This document shows positions 27,123 to 36,876 of a stretch of DNA of 64,000 bases, piece by piece. The notes below the pieces were generated by a model. It ran no database searches. It was not told the DNA's origin and saw only the letters and a program-made list of their open reading frames with translations. The DNA comes from GMQP-bins7 sp963776565 (lineage in GTDB: Bacteria; Actinomycetota; Thermoleophilia; Gaiellales; Gaiellaceae). Within the stretch, counting starts at the first letter, position 1; each line of letters begins with the position of its first letter. The translations under genes were made by a program, and so were the position numbers. Location: positions 124,001 to 188,000 of the forward strand of contig CAVZNF010000002.1 in the NCBI GenBank assembly GCA_963776565.1, given 5' to 3'.

Positions 27123-28016
27123 GTGAACCCGGCGGCGGCCGGCGGCACGACCGGCAAGCGGTGGCCCGAGATCGCCCACCGCGCCGCGCAGCGCGGCCTC
27201 GACGGCGACGCGCTCATCTCCGAGAGGCCCGGGCAGCTCACTGCCCTCGCGGCGGACGCGGTTGCCGGTGGCGCGACGCGGCTCGTCGTCGTCGGCGGCG
27301 ACGGCTCGGTGAACGAGGTCGTCAACGGCATCGCTGACGCCCACGGCGTGGAGCTCGCGGTGATCCCCCGCGGAACGGGCTGGGACTTCGTGAGGACCTT
27401 CGACATTCCGCGTGACCTCGACGCTGCGGTCGACGTCGCGCTCACCGGGTCCGTGCGCGAGATCGACCTGGGCGCGGTGACCTACCGGACGTGGGGCGGA
27501 GAGGACGCACGCTCGGTCTTCGCCAACGTCGCGAGCGCGGGGATCTCGGGCGCGATCGCGCAACGCGCGAACGAGTCCTCGAAGGCGCTGGGCGGCAAGG
27601 TCTCGTACTACTGGGCGACGCTAGCGGTGTTCGTCGGCTGGCAGACCGGTGAGATGCGCGTCACCGTCGACGGCGAATCGCGCAACGGCAAGATGATCGA
27701 CGCGGTGGTGTGCAACGGTCGCTATCTCGGCGGCGGGATGATGATGTGCCCCGAGGCCGAGCCCGACGACGGCGTCTTCGACGTCCTCCTCATCGGCGAC
27801 GTGACGAAGCGCGACCTCCTGCTCGTTCTGCCCAAGACGTACAAGGGGAACCACCTCCCGCATCCGCGCCTCGAGCTCCTCCGCGGCAAGGTCGTGACCG
27901 TCGAGTCGGCCGAGCCGCTGCCGATCGAGCTCGACGGCGAGCAGCCCGGGACCACGCCGGCGCGCTTCGAGGTGCTCCCACGAGCCCTGCGGCTGCGGGT
28001 GCCGGCTACGAGCTAG
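27123..28016 (+). CDS. Diacylglycerol/lipid kinase family protein (DAGK catalytic domain)
   Basis: 297 residues. The DAGK-cat signature VVVGGDGSVNEVVNGI is intact; IPRGTGWDFVRTF, CNGRYLGGGMMMCPEAEPDDG and IELDGEQPGT follow in the right order. Such enzymes phosphorylate diacylglycerol or related lipids at the membrane. The only standard start is GTG 27123, which trims the first beta-strand (a TVFL is encoded just before it). It follows the phosphorylase by 22 bp. Confidence 0.9.
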   Translation: MNPAAAGGTTGKRWPEIAHRAAQRGLDGDALISERPGQLTALAADAVAGGATRLVVVGGDGSVNEVVNGIADAHGVELAVIPRGTGWDFVRTFDIPRDLDAAVDVALTGSVREIDLGAVTYRTWGGEDARSVFANVASAGISGAIAQRANESSKALGGKVSYYWATLAVFVGWQTGEMRVTVDGESRNGKMIDAVVCNGRYLGGGMMMCPEAEPDDGVFDVLLIGDVTKRDLLLVLPKTYKGNHLPHPRLELLRGKVVTVESAEPLPIELDGEQPGTTPARFEVLPRALRLRVPATS

Positions 28017-28296
28017 CGGGTTTCCGCGGTGCCTGGCGGCGGGCCGGCGCCTCGGCCCTCTTCAGCGCCGCGAGCTCCTTCTCGAGCTTCGCAACCCTCG
28101 CTTCGAGCGCGTCGATCCCGCGCACCTTCTTGCCGAGATCGTCGACCCGAGCACGGAGGTCGTTGACCGCCGTGAGCGCCTTCTGCCCGCCGGGGAGGTC
28201 TGCGAGGCGCTGGAGCGCCTCCTCCCCCGCGTCGGCGAGCCGCGTGACGAAGTCCTTCTCCGCCGTAGGCTTCTCGTCCTTGGTGGTTTCCGTCAT
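28006..28296 (-). CDS. Short coiled-coil protein
   Basis: 96 residues. A charged, Thr/Lys-rich N-terminus is followed by heptads (VNDLRARVDDLGKKVRGIDA, LEARVAKLEKELAAL) predicting a coiled coil, and a basic Arg/Pro/Ala tail (RRQAPRKPASS), which could contact nucleic acid. It is read toward the lipid-kinase gene and overlaps its end by 11 bp. No family recognised. Confidence 0.7.
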   Translation of the reverse strand: MTETTKDEKPTAEKDFVTRLADAGEEALQRLADLPGGQKALTAVNDLRARVDDLGKKVRGIDALEARVAKLEKELAALKRAEAPARRQAPRKPASS

Positions 28297-28329
28297 GCCG
28301 CAGTCATACCAGTCACCGTCTGCTGGCGC

Positions 28330-29055
28330 TCAGGCGAGCGCGTCGAGGACGGCGGCCAGCGTCTCGCCCGCTCGCGCGTCGACCTTGAGAACTGCCTGCT
28401 CGTCGAGCGCGGTGGGGCCTCGGTTCACGATCGCATATGCGCGGGCTTCGAGCGGGAGACCGGCGACGGGCCAGACCTCGAGCGACGAGCCGACCACGAC
28501 CACGAGCTGGGCCTCCCTCGCGAGCTGCGTCGCGCGCTCCATGGCGCCCGCCGGAAGGATCTCGCCGAAGAGCACGACACTGGGCTTGAGTGTCTCTCCG
28601 CACCGAGGACACGCCGGGACGGCGCTCTCCTCGAGCTGCTCGAGGACTGCCTCCACGGGCTCGACTCCCAGGCAGCTGAGGCACTCGGCCGAGCGGATCG
28701 ATCCGTGCACCTCGACAACATCTGAGCTTCCCGCCCGAGTGTGCAGCGTGTCGATGTTCTGGGTGACGACGGCCCGAACGAACCCACGCCGCTCGAGCTC
28801 GGCGAGCGCCAGGTGCGCCGCGTTCGGCTCGGCGGCGCGAAGCAGATCGATCCGCTCGCGGTAGAAGCTCCAGACACGGGCGGGATCCCGCCGGAACGCC
28901 TGGATGGAGGCGACCTCGAAGGGATCGACGTCGGCCCAGATCCCCGTCGCGGAGCGAAAGTCGGGGATCCCGGACTCCGTGCTCACTCCCGCGCCGGTCA
29001 GCACGACACACGGCTGGCGCTCGCGGATCAGGGCGGCAAGCGCGGCGACCGACAC
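28330..29055 (-). CDS. Sirtuin-type NAD-dependent protein deacylase
   Basis: 241 residues. Canonical features: VVLTGAGVSTESGIPDFRS (NAD binding), TQNIDTLHTRAG, catalytic His in VVEVHGSI, zinc site of two CxxC pairs (CLSC and CPRC), and VVVGSSLEVWPVAGLP. It removes acyl groups from lysines. Start GTG 29055 gives the typical SVAALAALI N-terminus; the longer frame upstream is antisense to the thioesterase gene. Confidence 0.93.
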   Translation of the reverse strand: MSVAALAALIRERQPCVVLTGAGVSTESGIPDFRSATGIWADVDPFEVASIQAFRRDPARVWSFYRERIDLLRAAEPNAAHLALAELERRGFVRAVVTQNIDTLHTRAGSSDVVEVHGSIRSAECLSCLGVEPVEAVLEQLEESAVPACPRCGETLKPSVVLFGEILPAGAMERATQLAREAQLVVVVGSSLEVWPVAGLPLEARAYAIVNRGPTALDEQAVLKVDARAGETLAAVLDALA

Positions 29056-29078
29056 GGCCGGATCGTAGTGTTGCCGCC

Positions 29079-29498
29079 GTGGAGGGCTTCTCGTTCTGGA
29101 CGGACGTGCGAATCCGGTTTGCCGAGACCGACGCGCAGGGCATCGCGCACCACGCCTCGTTCGTCGTGTGGCTCGAGGTTGCCCGCGTCGCGTATCTGGC
29201 GAAGCACGCCGGCGGCTATCAGGCGATCCGCGACGGTGGGATCGAAGCGTTGACGACCGAGGTGAACCTGCGCTATCACCGCGCCGCGTACTTCGACGAG
29301 GTGCTGCGCGTGTGGGCACGATGCGGCGACCTGCGGGGAGCCCGTTTCGCGTACGAATATCGAATCGAGCGCGATGGCGAGCTCGTCGCGGACGGCTACA
29401 CGCGGCACGCGACGGTCGACCGCGACACATATCGACCCACGCGCGTGCCGGCGTGGCTCGCAGACGCGATCGCTACGGCCGAGGCGTCGTCGGGATAG
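29079..29498 (+). CDS. Hotdog-fold acyl-CoA thioesterase (4HBT type)
   Basis: 139 residues. Begins FWTDVRIRFAETDAQGIAHH with the acidic residue (AETDAQG) typical of 4-hydroxybenzoyl-CoA thioesterase-like proteins, then VVWLEVARVAYLAKH and the conserved VNLRYHRAAYFDEVL. Start GTG 29079 has no Shine-Dalgarno; TAGTGT at 29066-29071 fits a leaderless message. Its end overlaps the VanW gene by 26 bp tail to tail. Confidence 0.88.
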   Translation: MEGFSFWTDVRIRFAETDAQGIAHHASFVVWLEVARVAYLAKHAGGYQAIRDGGIEALTTEVNLRYHRAAYFDEVLRVWARCGDLRGARFAYEYRIERDGELVADGYTRHATVDRDTYRPTRVPAWLADAIATAEASSG

Positions 29499-31326
29499 AG
29501 CTCGTACCGGCCGGCGTCTTGTCCTCGGACGGGCTCTTGCCCTTGGGGGGCACGGGCTTGGTCACGACCTTCGTACCGACCCTGACAACGCGGTTCTCCC
29601 CCTCGTACGAGGTCGTCCACGTCTCCGACCGGATGAGCGCGCCGTCCGCGGCATAGATCTTGCGCGTCGCAGTCGTGCGGCTCGGTGACGAGCCCTCCTC
29701 CTCGACGACGGTCTTCCCCTTCGCGAGCGTGGGATCATCGACGCGCTCGACCGGCGCGCGACCCGTGACGACGAGCGGGGTCGCCGAGCTTTCGATCCGT
29801 CGCGTCTCGCCTCCGTAGATCGCGATGCTGATGCCGTCCCCTTCGGCGAAGCCTTTGACGAGCACCCACTTCTTGGTGTCGTTGACGAACTTGAGGTCAA
29901 GCGACGGCCAGTAGACGGTCGCGTCGCGGCCGAGCTGGTAGCGGCTGATGTAGAGGGAGTGGGGATGTCGCTCCGTGATGCGGAGCCCGGCCTCCCACGC
30001 GGCGTTGAAGGCCGTGGTCGCGACTTGCGAGGTGCCGCCGCCGACCTCCTCGGCGAACTCGTTGCCGATGATGACCGGCGCAGATCGGAAGCCCCGCTCG
30101 ATCGTCCGCTCGCCGATCGCGTCGTTGAGCGAGAAGGTGCCTCCAGGCGCCACGAGTGTCCCGTCGAGCGCCTTCACGCCGAGCTGCAGGTTCGTGATCC
30201 GGTCCGAGGTGCCCGAGTAGTACGTCTTGTACGACGACATGCGGCGGTCGATCCCCATGGCGAGAGCCGCGGCAGTCGATCGCTCCGGAGTGGCGCGAAC
30301 GACCGTGAGCTGAGCGACGCGGTTCGTCGGTCGCGTGGCGGCGCGCAGAATCGCCCGGGCTGCCTGAGGCACGTTCAGCTCGAGGCCGTCCTTCGCCGGC
30401 ACGACCTGAACCGAGTCTCCATAGACGGCGAACCCGGCATCGCGAGCCGGTCGACCTACCGTGTTCGTGAGGGTGCGGAAGTACGTGGCCGCCGCAGGGC
30501 CACCGATTGCGAGCCGCGCTCCAGTGCCTTTCGGCAAGCTGAGAAGCTGGGCGAGCCGCCACCTCGGGATGCGAAAGCTGCGACTCGCAGCTTTCACGAC
30601 CACGGGACGCGATATCGCCAATCGCGCACGCTCCGCCGGAGCTGCCAGCATCGCCGCGGTCACCGGCGGGGTCGTCATCTCGACCAAAAGGGCAACTGCC
30701 CCGGACGGTCGTTCGAGCTGTCCGAGTGTGCGAACGATCGTGTCGGCCGCGGCATCGCGGTCGAGCCGGCTGCCTGGCTGGTCGGGCACGACCCGGATGC
30801 GGAGACCGTGGCGTACGAGCCTCGCGCTCCGCGGTTGCTGATCCACATCCGACGAGATCTTGTCGAGCACGTACTCGAGGGCAGCGTTCGACACGACGAG
30901 CCGCGGCAGCACCTCCGCTCCGAAGACGCGAGCGCGGAGTCGCCGGAAACCACGAACGGGCCCGAATCCGTCTCCGGCTCGTCCCGCGGCGGCGACCGCG
31001 GCGTTCCAGTCCGGTTGAACCGCGAGCTGGTTCGCTGCGAACCGGTACGAGCTCGTCGCAGCCATGAAGTCAACAGGATCCGCCGAGCGCTGCTCGAACA
31101 GCGAGTCGAGCTTGGCGACGGCCTCGCGCTTCGTCAGCCCGCCGACGTCGATGCCCGCGACCCGCGTGCCCGGGGCGAGCTCGCTTTGGGAGCCGGCGAA
31201 CGCGAGGCCGACGAGGATCGCCAGGAGCGCCGCCGCGCCTGCCGCGAGCGCGAGCACCATAGGGATCGAAAGCGAACGCCGTCGGGAGCGACGGCGCGAG
31301 GCGTAGAGGGGTGAATCGGCGCGCAC
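29473..31326 (-). CDS. VanW family protein with peptidoglycan-binding-type repeats
   Basis: 617 residues. An N-terminal membrane anchor (SIPMVLALAAGAAALLAILVG) precedes a repeated extracytoplasmic domain (ELAPGTRVAGIDVGGLTKRE-AVAKL is a PG_binding_4-type repeat; a second copy follows about residue 190), then the VanW domain with GGTFSLNDAIGERTIERGF and EVGGGTSQVATTAFNAAW, and a Pro/Ser/Thr-rich tail. It probably acts at the cell wall. It is the only gene between SDR and thioesterase, with TAGAAT at 31336-31341 as a possible -10 box. Confidence 0.9.
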   Translation of the reverse strand: MRADSPLYASRRRSRRRSLSIPMVLALAAGAAALLAILVGLAFAGSQSELAPGTRVAGIDVGGLTKREAVAKLDSLFEQRSADPVDFMAATSSYRFAANQLAVQPDWNAAVAAAGRAGDGFGPVRGFRRLRARVFGAEVLPRLVVSNAALEYVLDKISSDVDQQPRSARLVRHGLRIRVVPDQPGSRLDRDAAADTIVRTLGQLERPSGAVALLVEMTTPPVTAAMLAAPAERARLAISRPVVVKAASRSFRIPRWRLAQLLSLPKGTGARLAIGGPAAATYFRTLTNTVGRPARDAGFAVYGDSVQVVPAKDGLELNVPQAARAILRAATRPTNRVAQLTVVRATPERSTAAALAMGIDRRMSSYKTYYSGTSDRITNLQLGVKALDGTLVAPGGTFSLNDAIGERTIERGFRSAPVIIGNEFAEEVGGGTSQVATTAFNAAWEAGLRITERHPHSLYISRYQLGRDATVYWPSLDLKFVNDTKKWVLVKGFAEGDGISIAIYGGETRRIESSATPLVVTGRAPVERVDDPTLAKGKTVVEEEGSSPSRTTATRKIYAADGALIRSETWTTSYEGENRVVRVGTKVVTKPVPPKGKSPSEDKTPAGTSSIPTTPRP

Positions 31327-31482
31327 GAGGGCGCCATTCTAGTCGGGTACTGCTGGCGGCCGCGGTGAAGATCTGGCAAGGAATTGACGCTCATTTGTTC
31401 TCTAGTCGGTCAACATCGGTGCGCGCTTCGGGACTAGAATTGGCAGTGGGTGGTGGGATGGGGTGCCCCGGAAGAACGGCGC

Positions 31483-32316
31483 TCAGAACACAAAAAGCTC
31501 GATGCCGCCGGATACGTACAGCTCCACGCCGGTGATGTACGCCGCGAGATCGGAGCAGAGGAACGTAATGGCGTTGGCGATGTCCTGCGGCTCGCCCGGG
31601 CGCTTGAACACCGTCCGCGCGGCAATGCGCTCGTTCATCGCCGCATTCGCCATGTGGAACGCCTCCGTCCCGATGACGCCCGGAACGATGGCATTGCACG
31701 TGATCCCGTGTCGGCCGCCCTCCATCGCGAGCGTCTTCGTAAGCCCGAGGATCCCCGACTTCGTCGTCGAGTAGCTCGCCTGTCCGAAGCCGCCAAGCGT
31801 GCCCGCAACAGACGCCATGTTCACGATCCGACCCCAGCCACGCTCCTTCATGTGCGGCCAGACGGCCTGCGCGCAGTTGAAGCCTCCGCTCAGGTTGACG
31901 CGAAGGTCTCGTTCCCACAACTCGGGGCTCTGGTCGTGGAACTGCCCGACATGATCGAGCGTGCCGGCGTTGTTGACCAGGATGTCGACGGAGCCGAGCT
32001 CGTCGACGGTACGGCCGACCGCGGCCGCGACCTCATCGCGGTTCGTCACGTCGCACCGCACAGCAAGCGAGCGACGCCCGAGAGCACGAATCTCCTCGAC
32101 CGTCTCCTCGGTGTGGACCATTCCCTGCGCTCGCGCAGCGGTGGCAAGTGCGCCCCAGCTGTCCGTCTCCTCGGAGAGCTCCGACTCGACGAGGATGTCG
32201 GCGATGACGACGTCCGCTCCCGCTCGAGCGAGCGTCAGCGCGTCCGCCCGTCCGAGCCCGCGCGATCCGCCCGTGACGAGAGCGACGCGCCCGGAGAGAT
32301 CGATCTCGAGAGCCAT
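31483..32316 (-). CDS. Short-chain dehydrogenase/reductase
   Basis: 277 residues, classical SDR: NAD(P)-binding TGGSRGLGRADALTL, NNAGTL, catalytic Ser in MASVAG and the YxxxK motif SYSTTKSG, then VPGVIGTEAFHMAN. The insertion after residue 45 is longer than usual. It lies 13 bp downstream of an acyl-CoA dehydrogenase in the same direction, so it likely oxidises or reduces a hydroxyacyl or related CoA-pathway intermediate (inferred). Confidence 0.9.
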   Translation of the reverse strand: MALEIDLSGRVALVTGGSRGLGRADALTLARAGADVVIADILVESELSEETDSWGALATAARAQGMVHTEETVEEIRALGRRSLAVRCDVTNRDEVAAAVGRTVDELGSVDILVNNAGTLDHVGQFHDQSPELWERDLRVNLSGGFNCAQAVWPHMKERGWGRIVNMASVAGTLGGFGQASYSTTKSGILGLTKTLAMEGGRHGITCNAIVPGVIGTEAFHMANAAMNERIAARTVFKRPGEPQDIANAITFLCSDLAAYITGVELYVSGGIELFVF

Positions 32317-32329
32317 GGCGAGACCCTAG

Positions 32330-33511
<1,182 letters not shown>

Positions 33512-33531
33512 GGCCGTCACTCCCGATTCGA

Positions 33532-33547
33532 TTGACTAGTCAGTCAA
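33532..33547. promoter_or_regulatory. TetR-type operator at the acyl-CoA dehydrogenase promoter
   Basis: TTGACTAGTCAGTCAA, with TTGACT and AGTCAA as perfect inverted arms around 4 bases. It lies over the predicted transcription start of the minus-strand acyl-CoA dehydrogenase promoter. A near copy (13 of 16 positions) lies at the start of the broken tetR gene 2.3 kb away. Confidence 0.6.
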
Positions 33548-33551
33548 CTCG

Positions 33552-33581
33552 AGTTTACGCGCGCGGTCGGCAGCCGGTCAA
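33552..33581 (-). promoter_or_regulatory. Sigma70-type promoter of the acyl-CoA dehydrogenase-SDR operon
   Basis: On the minus strand, TTGACC (33581-33576) and TAAACT (33557-33552) are separated by 18 bp. The predicted start, near 33545, falls inside the operator, giving simple steric repression. Confidence 0.6.
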
Positions 33582-33615
33582 GCGCAGAGGCGCTCTTCCG
33601 TAGGATGTCCGGCGC

Positions 33616-34803
33616 ATGGCGACGACCACCGAGCGTCCCGCTCTCGACCCGCTCGACTACCTCGCAATCGACGCACTGCTCGACGACGAGGAGCGCGCGA
33701 TTCGCGACACGGTCAGGCAGTTCGTGCGCGACAACGTCCTCGACGAGGTCGGGGACTGGTTCGAGAAAGGCATCTTCCCGCGCGAGATATTCCAGGAGCT
33801 CGCGAAGCTCGGTCTGCTCGGGATGCACCTCGACGGCTACGGCCTCCCCGGCGCCAGCTCCGTCGCCTACGGCCTGACGTGCATGGAGCTCGAAGCGGGC
33901 GATGCGGGCGTCCGCAGCGCCGTCTCCGTCCAGGGCTCCCTCGCGATGTTCCCCGTCTGGAAGTTCGGATCGGAGGAGCAGAAGGAGCGTTGGTTGCCGC
34001 CGATGCACTCGGGCGAGGTCATCGGATGCTTCGGTCTCACCGAGCCGGACGCCGGCTCCGATCCGGGCTCGATGCGCACCCACGCGCGACGAGACGGCTC
34101 GGACTGGATCCTCAACGGCGCGAAGATGTGGATCACGAACGGCACGATCGCGGACATGGCCGTCGTCTGGGCGCGCACGGACGAGGGCGCGATCCACGGC
34201 TTCATCGTCGAGCGGGGCATGCCCGGCTTCTCGGCGCCCGAGATCCACAAGAAGCTGTCCCTGCGCGCATCCGTGACGTCGGAGCTCGTCCTCCAGGACG
34301 TTCGAGTGCCCGAGGAGAACCGCCTGCCCGAGGTCTCCACTCTCCGCGGTCCGCTCTCGTGCCTCAACGAGGCGCGGTTCGGAATCGTGTTCGGCGCCGT
34401 GGGATCGGGGCGCGCATGCTTCGAGGCGGCGCTCGAGTACGCGAAGGAGCGAATCGTGTTCGGCAAGCCGATCGCCGGCTATCAGCTCACCCAGCAGAAG
34501 CTCGCGGAGATGGCCCTCGAGCTCAATCGTGGCTTCCTGGTCGCCCTCCACCTCGGGCGCATGAAGGACGCCGGAACGCTCCGGCCGGAGCACGTCAGCC
34601 TGGGGAAGATGGGAAACGTGCGCGGAGCCATGGATGTCGCCCGCTCGGCGCGCACGATCCTCGGTGCGAACGGCGTCACGCTCGAGTACCCCGTGATCCG
34701 GCACGTGAACAACCTCGAGTCCGTGCTCACCTACGAGGGCACGCATGAGGTGCACACGCTCGTCGTCGGCCAGGCTTTGACCGGCGAAAACGCGTTCCGC
34801 TAG
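33616..34803 (+). CDS. gcdH: Glutaryl-CoA dehydrogenase-like acyl-CoA dehydrogenase
   Basis: 395 residues. ACAD fold with FGLTEPDAGSDPGSM, KLSLRASVTSELVLQDVRVPEEN (the RAS-T segment resembles glutaryl-CoA dehydrogenases) and catalytic Glu in TYEGTHEVHTL. Glutaryl-CoA dehydrogenases both oxidise and decarboxylate; the assignment rests on motif resemblance and other short-chain substrates are possible. TAGGAT at 33601-33606 lies ten bases before the ATG, so the leader is very short or absent. Divergent from the other dehydrogenase gene. Confidence 0.85.
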   Translation: MATTTERPALDPLDYLAIDALLDDEERAIRDTVRQFVRDNVLDEVGDWFEKGIFPREIFQELAKLGLLGMHLDGYGLPGASSVAYGLTCMELEAGDAGVRSAVSVQGSLAMFPVWKFGSEEQKERWLPPMHSGEVIGCFGLTEPDAGSDPGSMRTHARRDGSDWILNGAKMWITNGTIADMAVVWARTDEGAIHGFIVERGMPGFSAPEIHKKLSLRASVTSELVLQDVRVPEENRLPEVSTLRGPLSCLNEARFGIVFGAVGSGRACFEAALEYAKERIVFGKPIAGYQLTQQKLAEMALELNRGFLVALHLGRMKDAGTLRPEHVSLGKMGNVRGAMDVARSARTILGANGVTLEYPVIRHVNNLESVLTYEGTHEVHTLVVGQALTGENAFR

Positions 34804-35264
34804 GACTCGCCCTCCCAGTACTCGGCGTCGGGGCCGCGGAACTCGCGGAAGAGCCGCTTCCCCTTCGCATCGACCACCGAGACCTTCCCCGAGTCCGCGT
34901 ACTCGACGACGTCCGGCGCGAGTAGCGTCGAGAGCATCAGCACGCGGATCGGCTCCTCGGTCGCGTTCCGGACCTGGTGCAGCCCTTCTCGGCCCCGTTT
35001 GAAGCAGACGACGTCGCCCTCCTGCAGCTCCTGCTCGCCCTCGGGCGTGCGCAGGGTGGGCCGGCCGCGAAGGACGATCATCCACTCCTCGTTCGCGTGG
35101 TGGGTGTGGTACGGCCAGAGGCGATCCCCGGCTTCGAGCTCGTACATGCTTCCGCCGAGGAGCTCGGCGCCGATCTTCGCCCCTACCCACGCGTCCTTGC
35201 TCCGCCAGCCCTCGCGCTCCTCGACGCGATCCCACTCGTCCGCATTCAGATTGAAGACGTCCAC
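34800..35264 (-). CDS. Cupin-domain protein
   Basis: 154 residues, a single double-stranded beta-helix. The first cupin motif is YHTHHANEEWMIVLRGRPTL (His, His, Glu metal ligands) and the second EGDVVCFKRGREGLHQVRN. It could be a small metalloenzyme or a sensor. The GTG start follows the broken tetR stop by ten bases and the gene ends overlapping the dehydrogenase stop by 4 bp. Confidence 0.88.
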   Translation of the reverse strand: MDVFNLNADEWDRVEEREGWRSKDAWVGAKIGAELLGGSMYELEAGDRLWPYHTHHANEEWMIVLRGRPTLRTPEGEQELQEGDVVCFKRGREGLHQVRNATEEPIRVLMLSTLLAPDVVEYADSGKVSVVDAKGKRLFREFRGPDAEYWEGES

Positions 35265-35274
35265 GAGCGCGAGC

Positions 35275-35875
35275 CTAGACGGACAGGCCGCGCAGCGCGA
35301 CGTCGACGGCGGTTCGCTCGGCCCGTCGCGACGTCGTCCTCGCTGTCGGGCAGCTGGCCCAGCACCCAGCCGGTCAGCACCTCTTCGAGACCGCCGTAGA
35401 AGAGCCAGCTCGCGAGCCGCGCGTCGACGTCGCGGCGGAACGTCCCTGTCCGCCTGCCCCTCCTCGATCGATGCGCTGGACGATCGCGAACGCCTCGCGC
35501 ACCTCGTCGACGCGGTCCTGGAGCTGGTGGCTGCGCGCGACCTCCCGAACCATGACGGTGACGAGCGCCGGATCGTTGCGCCACGTTCGCAGCAGGATCT
35601 TCGCGATGCCCTCGAGCTTCTCGCCGGCCGGCTCGTCCGCGACCTCCACGGCGCGAAAGCGAGCGATGAGCTGGCCCCAGTTCTCGACGAAGATCGTCCG
35701 CAGGACCTCGTCCTTCGACGCGAAGTAGTGGTAGAGGAGCCCGTGCGCAACGCCTGCGTCCTCGGCGATGTCGCCGACGCGCGCTTCGTGGTACCCGTGC
35801 TCGCGCGAAGACGCGAATGGCAGCGTCGAGGATGCGCGTGCGCTTGTCCTCCGATGCGATTGAACGGTCAGTCAA
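35275..35875 (-). pseudogene. TetR-family regulator gene with several frame breaks
   Basis: Joined by eye, the pieces give an ordinary TetR protein: TDRSIASEDKRTRILDAAIR in the first frame; then, after a one-base shift near 35803, an HTH region EARVGDIAEDAGVAHGLLYH; a core RTWRNDPALVTVMVREVARS; further shifts near 35468 and 35445 into GTFRRDVDARLASWLFYGGL; and another near 35325 into AERTAVDVALRGLSV with the stop at 35275. At least three and probably four single-base indels are needed. The TTG start at 35875 lies inside its own operator and is probably leaderless. No functional product is expected as written. Confidence 0.8.
35860..35875. promoter_or_regulatory. TetR-type operator at the tetR/CoA-transferase divergent start
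   Basis: TTGAACGGTCAGTCAA, 13 of 16 positions identical to the operator at 33532. It covers the tetR start codon and the -35 region of the divergent CoA-transferase promoter, fitting autoregulation and control of both directions. Confidence 0.5.
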
Positions 35876-35899
35876 CGCTCGCGAGGATAGAGATACGCT
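35871..35899 (+). promoter_or_regulatory. Predicted CoA-transferase promoter
   Basis: GTCAAC (35871-35876), 17-bp spacer, TACGCT (35894-35899), nine bases before GTG 35908. The -35 part overlaps the operator. Confidence 0.35.
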
Positions 35900-35913
35900 C
35901 AGCCGACGTGCAA
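35884..35913 (-). promoter_or_regulatory. Predicted tetR promoter
   Basis: Minus strand TTGCAC (35913-35908), 18-bp spacer, TATCCT (35889-35884). The expected start is at or next to TTG 35875. Confidence 0.45.
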
Positions 35914-36876
35914 CCGCTGGCCGACACGCTCGTCGTCGACTTCACGCGCTACCTGCCGGGCGCGTACGCGAGCCGCGAGCTCGGTCGACTCGGCGCCCGC
36001 GTCGTTCGCGTCGAGCCTTCCGGCGGGGATCCGATGCGTCCGACGGCCACGGCCTGGGACACGGCCCTTCGGGTGGGCAGCGAGTCCGTCGTCTGCGACC
36101 TTCCGGTCGACGCCGCGTTCGCACAGGCGCTCTGCGCACGAGCCGACGTCGTGCTGGAGAGCTTCCGGCCTGGAGTCGCAGCGCGCCTCGGCATCGGGCC
36201 AGACGACGTCCCAGACAACGCGGTCTACTGCTCGATCACAGGCTTCGGCGACGATACGACCCATCGCCTTCGCGCAGGGCACGACGTCAACTACCTCGGG
36301 TGGGCGGGCGTCCTCGAGGACACGGCACCAGGGCTCCCGCCGACCCAGATCGCCGATCTCGCCGCAGGGGCGCTCGGTGCAGTGACGCAGATCCTCGCCG
36401 CTCTGCTCGAGCGCGCCCGCACGGGGACCGGCCCGCGCGTCGTCGTCTCCATGACCCACGGCTCGCACGACCTGGTTGCGCATCGCCTCGGCGGCGAGCC
36501 CGTGCCGGCCCTCCTGACCGGTGGCCTCGCGTGCTACCGGATCTACGCGACGGCGGACGGGCGCCACCTCACCGTCGGAGCACTCGAGCCGAAGTTCTTC
36601 CACCGTCTCTGTGAGCTCGTCGGCCGCCCGGACCTCGCCGACCGGCAGTACGACGAGGATCAGGACGAGCTCGCGACCGAGCTCGCCGGCATCTTCGCCT
36701 CGCGCCACCTCGAGGCGTGGCTCGACCACTTCGGAGACGAGGACGTCTGCGTCGGACCCGTCTGGACGCGGGACGAGGCCGCCGTCGCGTTCGGCTCGGC
36801 CGACACGCCGGTCGAGGTGCCGCTTGGCGCGCACACGGAAGCGTGGAGGCAGGAGCTAGGCCTGAGCGGGAGCTAG
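35908..36876 (+). CDS. CaiB/BaiF family protein, alpha-methylacyl-CoA racemase-like
   Basis: 322 residues. N-terminal VVDFTRYLPGAYASRELGRL and RVEPSGGDPM are family III CoA-transferase marks. The triad pattern of methylacyl-CoA racemases is visible: His/Asp in AGHDVNYLGWAGVL, Asp in IADLAAGALGA, and Glu in VGALEPKFFHRL. It is therefore probably a racemase of 2-methyl-branched acyl-CoA rather than a true transferase. It is shorter than most family members. GTG start, probably leaderless. Its end overlaps the HAD gene by 21 bp. Confidence 0.87.
   Translation: MQPLADTLVVDFTRYLPGAYASRELGRLGARVVRVEPSGGDPMRPTATAWDTALRVGSESVVCDLPVDAAFAQALCARADVVLESFRPGVAARLGIGPDDVPDNAVYCSITGFGDDTTHRLRAGHDVNYLGWAGVLEDTAPGLPPTQIADLAAGALGAVTQILAALLERARTGTGPRVVVSMTHGSHDLVAHRLGGEPVPALLTGGLACYRIYATADGRHLTVGALEPKFFHRLCELVGRPDLADRQYDEDQDELATELAGIFASRHLEAWLDHFGDEDVCVGPVWTRDEAAVAFGSADTPVEVPLGAHTEAWRQELGLSGS

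Noticed and set aside
31398..31413. Third copy of the TetR-type operator (TTCTCTAGTCGGTCAA)
   Set aside because: Only one arm is preserved and no promoter is well placed; kept as a weak look-alike in the operator finding.
33544..35235. 563-codon minus-strand open frame
   Set aside because: It is antisense to the intact gcdH gene and has no recognisable motif; typical GC-rich shadow.
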